A DNA stretch of 64,000 nt from Rhodospirillales bacterium (GTDB taxonomy: Bacteria; Pseudomonadota; Alphaproteobacteria; ATCC43930; CGMCC-115725). The notes under the pieces were generated by a model. That model searched no databases, had not been told where the DNA came from, and was given only the letters and a program-made list of their open reading frames with translations. The position numbers and the translations under genes were made by a program. Location: positions 1-64,000 of the forward strand of contig JAQGIC010000103.1 in the NCBI GenBank assembly GCA_028288725.1, in the 5' to 3' direction. This document shows positions 9,201 to 16,677 of the stretch, piece after piece. Position 1 is the stretch's first letter. Each line of letters opens with the position of its first letter.

Positions 9201-9656
9201 ATGCTGCCGGAAGCGGCCGCCGCCTGCATCTACTACGCGGCCCAGACCGCCAGTCTGCCGCCGCCCATCCTCATGACGGTCCTGACGGTCGAAGCGGGCC
9301 ATGAGGGCACCCATTCGCCGAATTCGAACGGCAGCGAGGATTACGGCCCCGGCCAGATCAACACTGTCTGGGTCGATGAGATCGCCCGCACGATCCATCA
9401 GTCGCCGGAAGCGACCCGCGCGCTGCTGCGCTATGACGGCTGTTTCAATATCCGCGTGACCGCCAGCCTGCTGCGCCGCCAGATCAACGCGGCCGGCGAG
9501 TTCTGGACCGGCGTCGGCTGGTACCATTCCCGCACCAAGGCCGAGGGCCTGAAATACATCCGCAAGGTGATCGCGACCGCCAAGCGCCTATTCGGGCCCG
9601 AGATCATCGCGACGACGCCGATACCGGAAGCGGCAACTCCGCGCCCTGGTTCCTGA
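9201..9656 (+). CDS. lytic transglycosylase-like (SLT/lysozyme fold) protein
   Basis: A compact SLT-type domain of about 151 residues: the helix leading to VLTVEAGHEG carries the expected catalytic Glu, followed by the NSNGSEDYGPGQIN motif that matches the family's (G)S.DYG..QIN signature and a late GVGWYHS segment equivalent to the substrate-cleft YN/YH region. Such enzymes cleave peptidoglycan glycan strands. ATG 9201 has AGGGAT upstream and retains the full domain; upstream ATGs at 9141 and 9159 lack a ribosome site. No clear signal peptide is present from 9201, so export is unexplained. The 3' end overlaps the convergent SRAP gene by 53 bp. Confidence 0.65.
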   Translation: MLPEAAAACIYYAAQTASLPPPILMTVLTVEAGHEGTHSPNSNGSEDYGPGQINTVWVDEIARTIHQSPEATRALLRYDGCFNIRVTASLLRRQINAAGEFWTGVGWYHSRTKAEGLKYIRKVIATAKRLFGPEIIATTPIPEAATPRPGS

Positions 9657-10299
9657 CATTGCCGACGGCCGGCGATACCGGCCACTGATCGAGCAGGTGG
9701 TCGGCGCAAGGCCGCATCATCGCCTGGGCGTCCCCCGCGCGCTCGCCCAGCCACACGGCCCAGTCTCCGGGTGCCAGAATGACCGGCATCCGGTCATGAA
9801 TCGGCGCCATCACCCCATTGGCTACGGTCGTCACCAGCGTGATCGTGCGCAGGATCTCCCCCGCCGGATCGCGCCAGGATTCCCACAGACCGGCCAGCAC
9901 CAGGGGCGGCCGTTCGCCGGTGCCGTTGGCCGGATGGGCGAAGGCATAGGGCTGTTTCGCCCCTTCGGCCGGTCGATGCCACTCGTAGAAGCCATCGACG
10001 GGCACCAGGCACCGGCGCCGGGCGAAGGCGTCGCGAAACGCCGGCTTCCGGGCAATCGTCTCGGCCCGCGCATTGGTCAGCGAGGCGCCGATCTTGGTAT
10101 CCTTGGCCCAATGCGGTACCAGGCCCCAGCGCAGCGGATCGAGCGCCCGTTCCCCGGTCTTCGGGTTGTGTCGCACCGTGAGCAACAGATCGGTCGGCGC
10201 CGCGTTGTAGCGCGGCGGCGCGTTCGCGAGCGGATTGGCGGTGCCGAACAGCTCGGACAGCCGCTTGGGTGGCGTGACCTGGAAGAGCCTACCGCACAA
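9604..10299 (-). CDS. yedK: SRAP/YedK (HMCES-type) abasic-site crosslinking protein, TTG start
   Basis: SRAP proteins covalently cap abasic sites in single-stranded DNA through an N-terminal Cys exposed after Met removal. The conserved features are present: CGRLFQVT at the very N-terminus, RYNAAPT, the WGLVPHWAKD segment, TNARAET, CLVPVDGFYEW and the late HDRMPVIL motif with the catalytic His. For Cys to be residue 2, translation must start at TTG 10299 (TTG-TGC-GGT), which has AGAGG eight bases upstream; the ATG at 10341 would add 14 residues and block the active Cys. Length from the TTG is 231 residues, normal for the family. It is convergent with the transglycosylase-like gene. Confidence 0.9.
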   Translation of the reverse strand: MCGRLFQVTPPKRLSELFGTANPLANAPPRYNAAPTDLLLTVRHNPKTGERALDPLRWGLVPHWAKDTKIGASLTNARAETIARKPAFRDAFARRRCLVPVDGFYEWHRPAEGAKQPYAFAHPANGTGERPPLVLAGLWESWRDPAGEILRTITLVTTVANGVMAPIHDRMPVILAPGDWAVWLGERAGDAQAMMRPCADHLLDQWPVSPAVGNVRNQGAELPLPVSASSR

Positions 10300-10456
10300 A
10301 ATCGTCGACCTCTGCCGGGCAAAAACTGCCGCCACGCGCATCGCGGCAATGAAAACTCAGCCTAACCGCTTGATCGTGAACGTTTCTGCAATTGGCCTCC
10401 GGTTTGCGATGCCTTGCGCGTGAACATGTTCGTTTCATCCGAGGAGCCCCGCGATC

Positions 10457-10687
10457 ATGACTGAAGCCGCCGCACTGACCCATCCCCGTTCGCCGATCGC
10501 CGACAATCCGTTCGCTGCCTTGAAGAAGCATGACAAGGGCGTCCAGTTCAGCCTGGCCGACGTCGGCGCCGAAGCCAAGACCCAAACTCAGACCGGTGCG
10601 GCACTCGGCCAGTTCAAGCCAGCGGCCGCCGCCCTCGGCACGGGCAATCTGCTGAGCGCGTCCTTGCTGGCCCAACTCGCCGGCTGA
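10457..10687 (+). CDS. small uncharacterised protein, 76 residues
   Basis: I do not recognise this protein. It has a good ribosome site (GAGGAG upstream), composition matching the neighbours and a strong terminator 14 bp after its stop, so it is probably translated. It has no membrane segment. The middle is polar (LKKHDKGVQFSL), the second half rich in Ala, Gln and Thr and mildly amphipathic. It stands alone between the SRAP gene and the secreted S53 peptidase, both transcribed on the other strand. Confidence 0.55.
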   Translation: MTEAAALTHPRSPIADNPFAALKKHDKGVQFSLADVGAEAKTQTQTGAALGQFKPAAAALGTGNLLSASLLAQLAG

Positions 10688-10701
10688 ACTCCCGAAGACA
10701 A

Positions 10702-10727
10702 AAATGGCGGGGTTGCCCCCGCCATTT
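10702..10727. terminator. stem-loop terminator, 11-bp stem
   Basis: Perfect 11-bp stem (10702-10712 with 10717-10727) around the loop TTGC, with A-rich sequence on one side and T residues on the other. It lies between the convergent ends of the 76-residue protein gene and the S53 peptidase gene and can serve both directions. Confidence 0.8.
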
Positions 10728-10749
10728 CCGCCGCTGCAGTGTGAAAGAC

Positions 10750-12666
10750 TCAGGGGTTGCTGGCGGTGCGCGGATCGCCCGCCGCCTGGGCATTGGGCAG
10801 CGCCAGGAACTTGCGGACATCCGGCGTGCCGTTGCCGGTCATGAAGTTATAGGGCTGTTTGGTCGGGTCGGCATTGTAGAGCCCGTCGAAGCCCGGGATG
10901 TTGCGGTGGTAGAATCGCTCGGCCGGCGCGCCATTGCCGATCACCGTCTGCACGTAGCCGATGTTGTAGATATAGTTGTTGAGGTTGCCCAGCCGGTGCC
11001 CGAACCGCTGCACGCCGAGCGCCGCCATGCCGGCGAACTCGGGTGCGGCGACCGAGGTGCCGATCACCCCGGCCAACTGGCCGCCGAAGCTGATGACCAC
11101 GGCGCTGCGCGAACCGTCGGCCCCGCAGCTGGCATCCGTGATCCCCGACGGGCAGCCGCCGACCTGCATGCCGACGTCGGGCACCGTGCGCATCCGGCTT
11201 TTCACCTCGTTGAAGGCGATGCCCATGCTCTGGTAGCTCGGCCGCGCGAAATGCGCACTGACCCCGCCGCCGGCACCCCAGTAGCCCCCGCTCACATTGG
11301 TGCCGAGGCCATAGGGATCATAAGGCAGCTCCGGATCGCCATAGGCATTTTCCGACGCGTATTTCGAGGTCAGGGTCGCCGGACTCGTCTGCGGACTGGG
11401 CGGTGCCGTTGTGATCAGATTGGTGCCGCCGACGCCAGTCACATGCGGGCTCGACGCCGGTTCCTCGACCCCGGCGATGAACTTGCTGGGCAGCCCCTTC
11501 AGGTAGTTGGCGTCCGGACACCCTAGCCCGCCGCTGTCGCCGGAGCTGGCGATGAAGGTGATGCCCTGGGCATTGCCCTGTTTGAACAGCTCGTCATAGA
11601 CGTCGAGGATGCCCGATTGATCGACGCCGCCGTTGTAGGCAGCCGAATAGAAGAGTTCGCAACCGCCGAAGGACGAGCTGACGATGTCGATCTTATTGCT
11701 CTCCACGATATCGAGATAGGCCGAGAGGATCGCCGCGTCCGACAGGTCGGGCGTGTTGTAGAGGAAGACGCTGGCGCCGGGCGCGCCGCCCAACACCTGC
11801 TGCACGTCGAGCGAGGCCTCGAACGAACCGCCGCTGCTGGTGCTGAACGGGGCGCCGCCGTCGATTAGCACGCGACCGGCCAGGGCCGGAACCGGCTTGC
11901 CGGTCGTGGTCGTCCAATGCTCGTGGTTGAACACGGCGGCGATGTCGGAATCGAGCACGTCGGACGACATGACGATGGCCACGCTGGTGCCCTGGCCGTC
12001 GAGCTGCTTGCCGGTCAACGGCGCCTTCGTCTGGTACGACGGGTAGTCGTAGGCCTGCTTCAGATCATTGTACCAATAAGGCCCGCTGGCTGAGTAACGG
12101 TTCTGCGGATTGGCCAGCACAGCCGCATCGACCTTGGCGGCCCGGGCGTGGGGATGCATGCGGATGCTGGCTTGGAAATGAGCAACGACCGCCCCTTCCT
12201 GAGCCAGCGCCGCCGGCAGCGCGAAACCACCCTCGGCGGCCATATGCTTGCCGCCCGCCGCATTCGCCATATAGACGAGGCGGGTGCCGAACAGCTTTTG
12301 CACTGCGCTGGCGCTGCCTTCGACATGCAGGCTGCGCGCGTGGGTCGCGGTCACCGACAGGCCGGCTGCCGCGAGGCCGGCGGTGACGCGCGCGACCCGC
12401 GCACCGGTCGGGCCGAAGCGGTCATGGAACTGCGCCGGCGTCAGCCATTGCTGATACTCGGGCGAACCCTGGAGCTGCTGTGCGGCGAGCAAGGCATCCA
12501 GGCCGCTGATATCGCGAAGCGGCAGGAATAGTTCGAAGCCGACCTGCAGGCTCGATTGCACCTGTTCAGTGGCCATTCCCGCCGCCGAAGCCGGCGCGGA
12601 CACGGCGAGAGCGAGGACGGCCACGGCACCTGCTGCCGCACCGATCGCAAAACGCGAGACAAGCAT
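10750..12666 (-). CDS. secreted S53 (sedolisin/kumamolisin) peptidase with pro-domain
   Basis: A 638-residue serine-carboxyl peptidase precursor. Order: signal peptide (ending ASA-AG, residue about 29), a pro-kumamolisin activation domain to about 190 with the P-x-Y-x-x-W-L-T motif (SPEYQQWLTPAQF), then the catalytic domain. The family triad is visible: Glu and Asp of GSFEASLDVQ near 283/287, the oxyanion Asp in SSGDSGG near 377 and the nucleophile in GTSVAAPEF near 538; the C-terminal calcium loop with FMTGNGTPD is also there. These enzymes are acid-active endopeptidases that mature by self-cleavage outside the cell. ATG 12666 has GGGGGA six bases upstream; frames extending further upstream (ATG 12903) would bury the signal peptide. 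Monocistronic. Confidence 0.9.
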   Translation of the reverse strand: MLVSRFAIGAAAGAVAVLALAVSAPASAAGMATEQVQSSLQVGFELFLPLRDISGLDALLAAQQLQGSPEYQQWLTPAQFHDRFGPTGARVARVTAGLAAAGLSVTATHARSLHVEGSASAVQKLFGTRLVYMANAAGGKHMAAEGGFALPAALAQEGAVVAHFQASIRMHPHARAAKVDAAVLANPQNRYSASGPYWYNDLKQAYDYPSYQTKAPLTGKQLDGQGTSVAIVMSSDVLDSDIAAVFNHEHWTTTTGKPVPALAGRVLIDGGAPFSTSSGGSFEASLDVQQVLGGAPGASVFLYNTPDLSDAAILSAYLDIVESNKIDIVSSSFGGCELFYSAAYNGGVDQSGILDVYDELFKQGNAQGITFIASSGDSGGLGCPDANYLKGLPSKFIAGVEEPASSPHVTGVGGTNLITTAPPSPQTSPATLTSKYASENAYGDPELPYDPYGLGTNVSGGYWGAGGGVSAHFARPSYQSMGIAFNEVKSRMRTVPDVGMQVGGCPSGITDASCGADGSRSAVVISFGGQLAGVIGTSVAAPEFAGMAALGVQRFGHRLGNLNNYIYNIGYVQTVIGNGAPAERFYHRNIPGFDGLYNADPTKQPYNFMTGNGTPDVRKFLALPNAQAAGDPRTASNP

Positions 12667-13077
12667 AATTATCCCCCAGTCACGTGGAGCCATTATTTTT
12701 GAGTGCCGAGTCGGAGCACGACACATACACGACAACCTTGCCGGCGCCCTGGCGCCGGGGATTAAGGTGCATTGTGAAATGAGCGGCTTGGAATGAGCGG
12801 CGGGAGCCGGTATCGGCAGGCGGAGGATGCCCGCGGGGACGTTGGTCCTGCCGATCATCCTGACGTAGTGCGGGCGCGGTTTCAACCGACACGAAAAAAC
12901 CACCGCCCGATTCGCGCCGGCCGCGTCGCCGAATATCGCAAAATTTCGTCAGCGACCCGAGGCCCCGGACCCGGTTGACCCTGTGCGGGGCGTTTGCGAT
13001 GGTGGGGGACATGTGCGCACCGGAACGGACAGGATCGACCCCTCATGGCTTGCCCGCCCATATAGCCTCGGCATGCC
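12667..13077. other. 411-bp divergent intergenic region
   Basis: Lies between the divergent S53 peptidase and the glycosyltransferase-methyltransferase gene and should contain both promoters. I see no convincing -35/-10 pair, operator palindrome or small gene; open frames here lack ribosome sites and resemble nothing known to me. Confidence 0.4.
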
Positions 13078-15255
13078 ATGATCGATGACCCCGTGACCCG
13101 GCCAGAAGCATCCACCCAGGAGGCGGGGGCGGAACAGTTCGAGCTGCCGGTCGGGCCGCCCGATCCGGCGCCGTTGCCCGCCACGCCGGACGAAATCGCG
13201 GCGCTGGTTCGGCGCGCGAGCGCGCTTGAGGCCAGGCTGGCCGCGATCACCGCGCATTTCCGCCAGCGCGACGCCGCTGCCGAACGGGGCGACGGCCGCA
13301 CGACGCTTCGCGACATCTTGAACGCCGCCGATCGCTGGCTCGACAGCCTCTGGTGCGGAGCGCCGGCGCCCGACATGTCGGCCCCGTCCCGATTGCCCCG
13401 CATCTCGATCGTGACGCCGGTGCTGAACGCCCGCGACACCATCGCGGAAACCATCGAATCGGTGCTGGATCAGGCCTACCCCGATCTGGAATATATTCTG
13501 GTCGATGGCGGCTCGACCGACGGCACGCGCGAGATCATCCAGCGCTATGCCGATCGCCTGGACCTGGTGATCGCGGAACCGGACGAAGGGATGTACGATG
13601 CCGTTGCCAAGGGCTTTACCCGGGCGACCGGCGAGGTCCTGGCCTGGCTCAACGCCGACGACCTTTATCTGCCGGGCGGGCTCGACCGGGTAGGCCGGCA
13701 TTTTGCCGCCTTCCCGGACGAGCGCGTGATCTATTTCGAGAATTTGCTGTCGATCGGCGCCTGGCGCTTCGCCAATCAGCCCTTGGGGCTCGTGGATTTC
13801 CACCGCCTGGCTGACGGCCATTTCCTGTACCAGGACGGGGTGTTCTTCCGGCGCATCGCCTATGACGCGGTCGGCGGGCTCGATCGCACGCTGAAGCTGG
13901 CCGGCGACTGGGCGCTATGGCTGGCGCTGGCGCGGCGCTACCCGCTTCGCCGCCTCGACGGCCAGGTCAGCAGCTTTCGCATCCGCGCCGGGCAATTGAG
14001 CGAGGACATGGCGGCCTATGAGGCGGAATGCGCCGACGTCGCGGCACGCCTGCGGTCGACCCGGTCGCAGGCTGAACGCTTGGCCGAACTGCCCTCCCGC
14101 CTGGCGCTGGCACTCGTCGAATGGTTGGAAACGGCGGCTGGGCGGATCGGCCCGCGCCGGCGGTTCCATTTCCCCTTGGCATTCGACGAGGACGTGCCGG
14201 CCCCACGCGGCGCGGCATCCCTCGCGGCGGCGCCCGCGCGCTGTCCGATCACCGGCGCCCTGCCCAAGCAGCTGCTGTTCTCGAGCCCGGACACCCGCTT
14301 CGGCGAGCCGGCGATGAACGAGATCTGGTACCATCCGGACAGCCATCTGGCGGCGATCGGGCCGGAGATCGATCGGCCGTCCCTGCGGCGACTGCATGAC
14401 ATCCACTATGGCGGCGGCTTACGCGAAATAAAGGCGCCGGCGGAGGAGAGCCCCAGCCCGTTCCGGCATTATCGGAACCGGTCGGATCGATTGGTGCGGG
14501 CCTTTGCCCGGCTGATGCCGGCACCGCTGCGGCGGGCGCTGGTGCCCTGGACCGACGCGACGAGCGCTGAAATGAAGCGCATGACGCGCGGTTTGCTGCC
14601 GCGCCGGACGGTGGCGTTGCGCGTGCTCGATCTTGCCTGCTTCGAGGGCGATCTGCTTGACGGCTTCCACGCTGAGGGCTGGCGCACGTTCGGCTGCGAT
14701 CCGAGCGAGCGGGCGGTCGAGGCCGCGCGGGCCAAGGGGCATCAGGTCTGGCTGGGCGGCATCGAGGATGCGCTGCGGGTGATCCCGGCCGAAGAGCGGT
14801 TCGATCTGGTCATCCTGGCCCATACGCTGGAACATGCGACCGAGCCCCTGGCAGCACTCCAGCGCGCGGCCCGACTGTTGGAGCCGGATGGGCTGATCCT
14901 GATCAGCACGCCCAATCTCGATTCGGCGCAGATCGACCTCTATGGCCCGACCTGGGCCCATTGGCATCCGCCGTTCCATCGCTTCATCTTCTCGGCGAAG
15001 TCCTTGGCCATCCTGGCGGCGGCAAGCGGCCTCCGGTGCCTCAGGACCCGGAGTTGGTCCCATCCCTATTGGAGCTGGCTCAGCCTGCGACTGAACGGTC
15101 TGGGACTGATGGGCGCGGTGCCGCACGGGCTGCCGCCCGACCCGGACACTCGCGGTGCCGCGGAAGCGACGGTGCTGGCCGCCCGACTGTTCCAGGACTG
15201 GCGCGGGCGGGGCGACTATCTCTATGCCGTGTTGAAACCGGACCTGCGGAGCTGA
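13078..15255 (+). CDS. bifunctional family 2 glycosyltransferase - SAM methyltransferase
   Basis: A 725-residue fusion. Residues 1-100 are polar and helical. Residues about 105-330 form a GT2 domain: ISIVTPVLNA, LVDGGSTDGT, the acidic LNADDLYL site and GDWALWLALA near the acceptor region. After a linker that includes a Cys/Pro-containing segment (PITGALPKQLLFSS), residues about 515-660 form a class I methyltransferase (Methyltransf_23-like): VLDLACFEGDLL binds SAM, then FGCDPSE, LVILAHTLEH and LISTPN. Together these suggest sugar addition and methylation of the same glycan. It is followed after 5 bp by another GT2 gene. The ribosome site at ATG 13078 is weak, so the start is moderately sure. 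Confidence 0.85.
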   Translation: MIDDPVTRPEASTQEAGAEQFELPVGPPDPAPLPATPDEIAALVRRASALEARLAAITAHFRQRDAAAERGDGRTTLRDILNAADRWLDSLWCGAPAPDMSAPSRLPRISIVTPVLNARDTIAETIESVLDQAYPDLEYILVDGGSTDGTREIIQRYADRLDLVIAEPDEGMYDAVAKGFTRATGEVLAWLNADDLYLPGGLDRVGRHFAAFPDERVIYFENLLSIGAWRFANQPLGLVDFHRLADGHFLYQDGVFFRRIAYDAVGGLDRTLKLAGDWALWLALARRYPLRRLDGQVSSFRIRAGQLSEDMAAYEAECADVAARLRSTRSQAERLAELPSRLALALVEWLETAAGRIGPRRRFHFPLAFDEDVPAPRGAASLAAAPARCPITGALPKQLLFSSPDTRFGEPAMNEIWYHPDSHLAAIGPEIDRPSLRRLHDIHYGGGLREIKAPAEESPSPFRHYRNRSDRLVRAFARLMPAPLRRALVPWTDATSAEMKRMTRGLLPRRTVALRVLDLACFEGDLLDGFHAEGWRTFGCDPSERAVEAARAKGHQVWLGGIEDALRVIPAEERFDLVILAHTLEHATEPLAALQRAARLLEPDGLILISTPNLDSAQIDLYGPTWAHWHPPFHRFIFSAKSLAILAAASGLRCLRTRSWSHPYWSWLSLRLNGLGLMGAVPHGLPPDPDTRGAAEATVLAARLFQDWRGRGDYLYAVLKPDLRS

Positions 15256-15260
15256 TCCCC

Positions 15261-16121
15261 ATGGAACGCCCGCGCATTACGCTGGTCACGCCCAGCTTGA
15301 ACCAGGTCCGCTTCGTCGAACGCACCGTCGCCTCGGTGCTGGGACAGCGCTATCCGCGCCTGGAATATATCGTGATGGACGGCGGCTCGACCGACGGGAC
15401 GCTGGAAATCCTGAAGCGCTACCGCCGTCATTTCGCCCATATCGAAAGCACGCCCGACGAGGGGCCGGCCCCGGCGCTGCAGCGCGGTTTCAACCGCGCG
15501 ACCGGCGAGATCATGGGCTGGGTCAACAGCTACGACATGCTGGCGCCGGAAAGTCTGGAATTCGTCGCATGGTATTTCGCGACCCATCCCAAAGTCGACA
15601 TGATCTATAGCCATCGGGTGCTGATCGACGCGGCCGACCGCGCGATCGGCTATTGGCTGCTGCCGCGCCATTCCAACGGGCAGATGCGCCGCTGGCCGCG
15701 CATCCCGCAGGAGACCTGCTTCTGGCGGCGCGGGCTGTACGAGCGTGCCGGCGGCATCGACGCGAAATACCGCTTCGCGATGGATTTCGACCTGTTCGCC
15801 CGCTTCATGATGATCGGCCGGACCGTCCGTGTGGATCGCTTCCTGGGCGCCAGCCGGGACAATCCCAGCTCGACCAGCGCCCGCAAACGCTCGATCGAGG
15901 GAGCGGCGGAAGTCGATCGGATCCGTGCCGAACACGGCCTCAAGCCGCGGCCCTGGTGGCCGATGCTGGCGCACCGGTTCGAACAAGGCATGGAATGGCG
16001 GGGGCGCCAATTCGCCGAGGATCGCCGCGTGCTGCCCGGCAACCTGCCTGGTCTCGGTTGGGATTATGACCGGCTCTGGGGCGGCACGCTCAGTTCGCCG
16101 CGCGAAGGCGGCTCGGCCTAG
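15261..16121 (+). CDS. family 2 glycosyltransferase
   Basis: A 286-residue GT2 enzyme with ITLVTPSLNQ, VMDGGSTDGT and a late FDLFARFM segment. The usual acidic DXD-like site reads VNSYDMLAP, with Ser-Tyr-Asp, so metal coordination may differ. It overlaps no neighbour and starts 5 bp after the GT-methyltransferase fusion, so the two are co-transcribed and probably act on the same glycan. The stop codon TAG (16119-16121) is also the first triplet of a palindromic repeat copy. The C-terminal 60 residues are Arg/Trp-rich and may contact membrane lipid. Confidence 0.85.
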   Translation: MERPRITLVTPSLNQVRFVERTVASVLGQRYPRLEYIVMDGGSTDGTLEILKRYRRHFAHIESTPDEGPAPALQRGFNRATGEIMGWVNSYDMLAPESLEFVAWYFATHPKVDMIYSHRVLIDAADRAIGYWLLPRHSNGQMRRWPRIPQETCFWRRGLYERAGGIDAKYRFAMDFDLFARFMMIGRTVRVDRFLGASRDNPSSTSARKRSIEGAAEVDRIRAEHGLKPRPWWPMLAHRFEQGMEWRGRQFAEDRRVLPGNLPGLGWDYDRLWGGTLSSPREGGSA

Positions 16122-16169
16122 AGGCTGGTTCAGATATGAGGCCGAGCAGGCTTCATATCATCGCGCTCT
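16119..16169. repeat. palindromic repeat, copy A (module 1 only)
   Basis: About 51 bp, in reverse orientation to copies B and C, matching their hairpin-1 half (ATATGAGGCC.. type stem). Its first triplet is the stop codon of the GT2 gene. It fills the short gap between two convergent genes. Confidence 0.75.
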
Positions 16170-16176
16170 CCAGCCA

Positions 16177-16596
16177 TTACTGCGGCGGCGGTACCACCAC
16201 CACGGTCGGTGCGGTCGTCGTGGAGGTGATCGACGTCGACTGGGAATTCCAATGGGGTGGTGGCGCCGCCGGCTCGCCGCCCAGGATCACTTGGCGGGCC
16301 CCCATCCCAAGGCTGAGCTGGCTCATGCTGACAGTCGTCGGCTCGCCGCCCTTGCTCGGATGGACCTGGGCGTTCGCCCCGTCCCGACTGACGCCGACGA
16401 TCTGGCCAATGACGTTGCCGTCGGCGTCGCTGAGACGCTTTCCCACGACATCATGGGCCGTCAGTCCGCCGGGCTTGTCGTTGCCGGCACCGCTTATCGG
16501 CAGTCCTTGCGACGAGGATTGAGCCTGAGCGAAGGGCACCGCGGCCGATGCCGACAGCAGGGCCACGCTCGCGGCCGCAATGATCAGAGATCTCAT
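16177..16596 (-). CDS. small secreted protein with possible PRC-barrel-like domain
   Basis: A 139-residue exported protein: signal peptide with core IIAAASVALLSASAAV ending AQA, then a domain around VVGKRLSDADGNVIGQIVGV that looks like the first strands of a PRC-barrel, a fold that mediates protein or ligand contacts in small periplasmic proteins. The tail is Ser/Thr-rich then Pro-rich (VVVVPPPQ). ATG 16596 has GAGGATC upstream. It is 81 bp upstream of, but on the same strand as, no operon partner: the OGT-like gene further right ends before it begins. Function unknown. Confidence 0.65.
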   Translation of the reverse strand: MRSLIIAAASVALLSASAAVPFAQAQSSSQGLPISGAGNDKPGGLTAHDVVGKRLSDADGNVIGQIVGVSRDGANAQVHPSKGGEPTTVSMSQLSLGMGARQVILGGEPAAPPPHWNSQSTSITSTTTAPTVVVVPPPQ

Positions 16597-16677
16597 GGGA
16601 TCCTCACTCTTTGTCCGCGCAGCCGCAGGGCTGCCGTCCCGCGGTGAGAACACGCCAGACGCCGACGAGTTCACCGC

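Noticed and set aside
9201-9656. VirB1-like component of a secretion system
   Set aside because: No other conjugation or secretion genes nearby.
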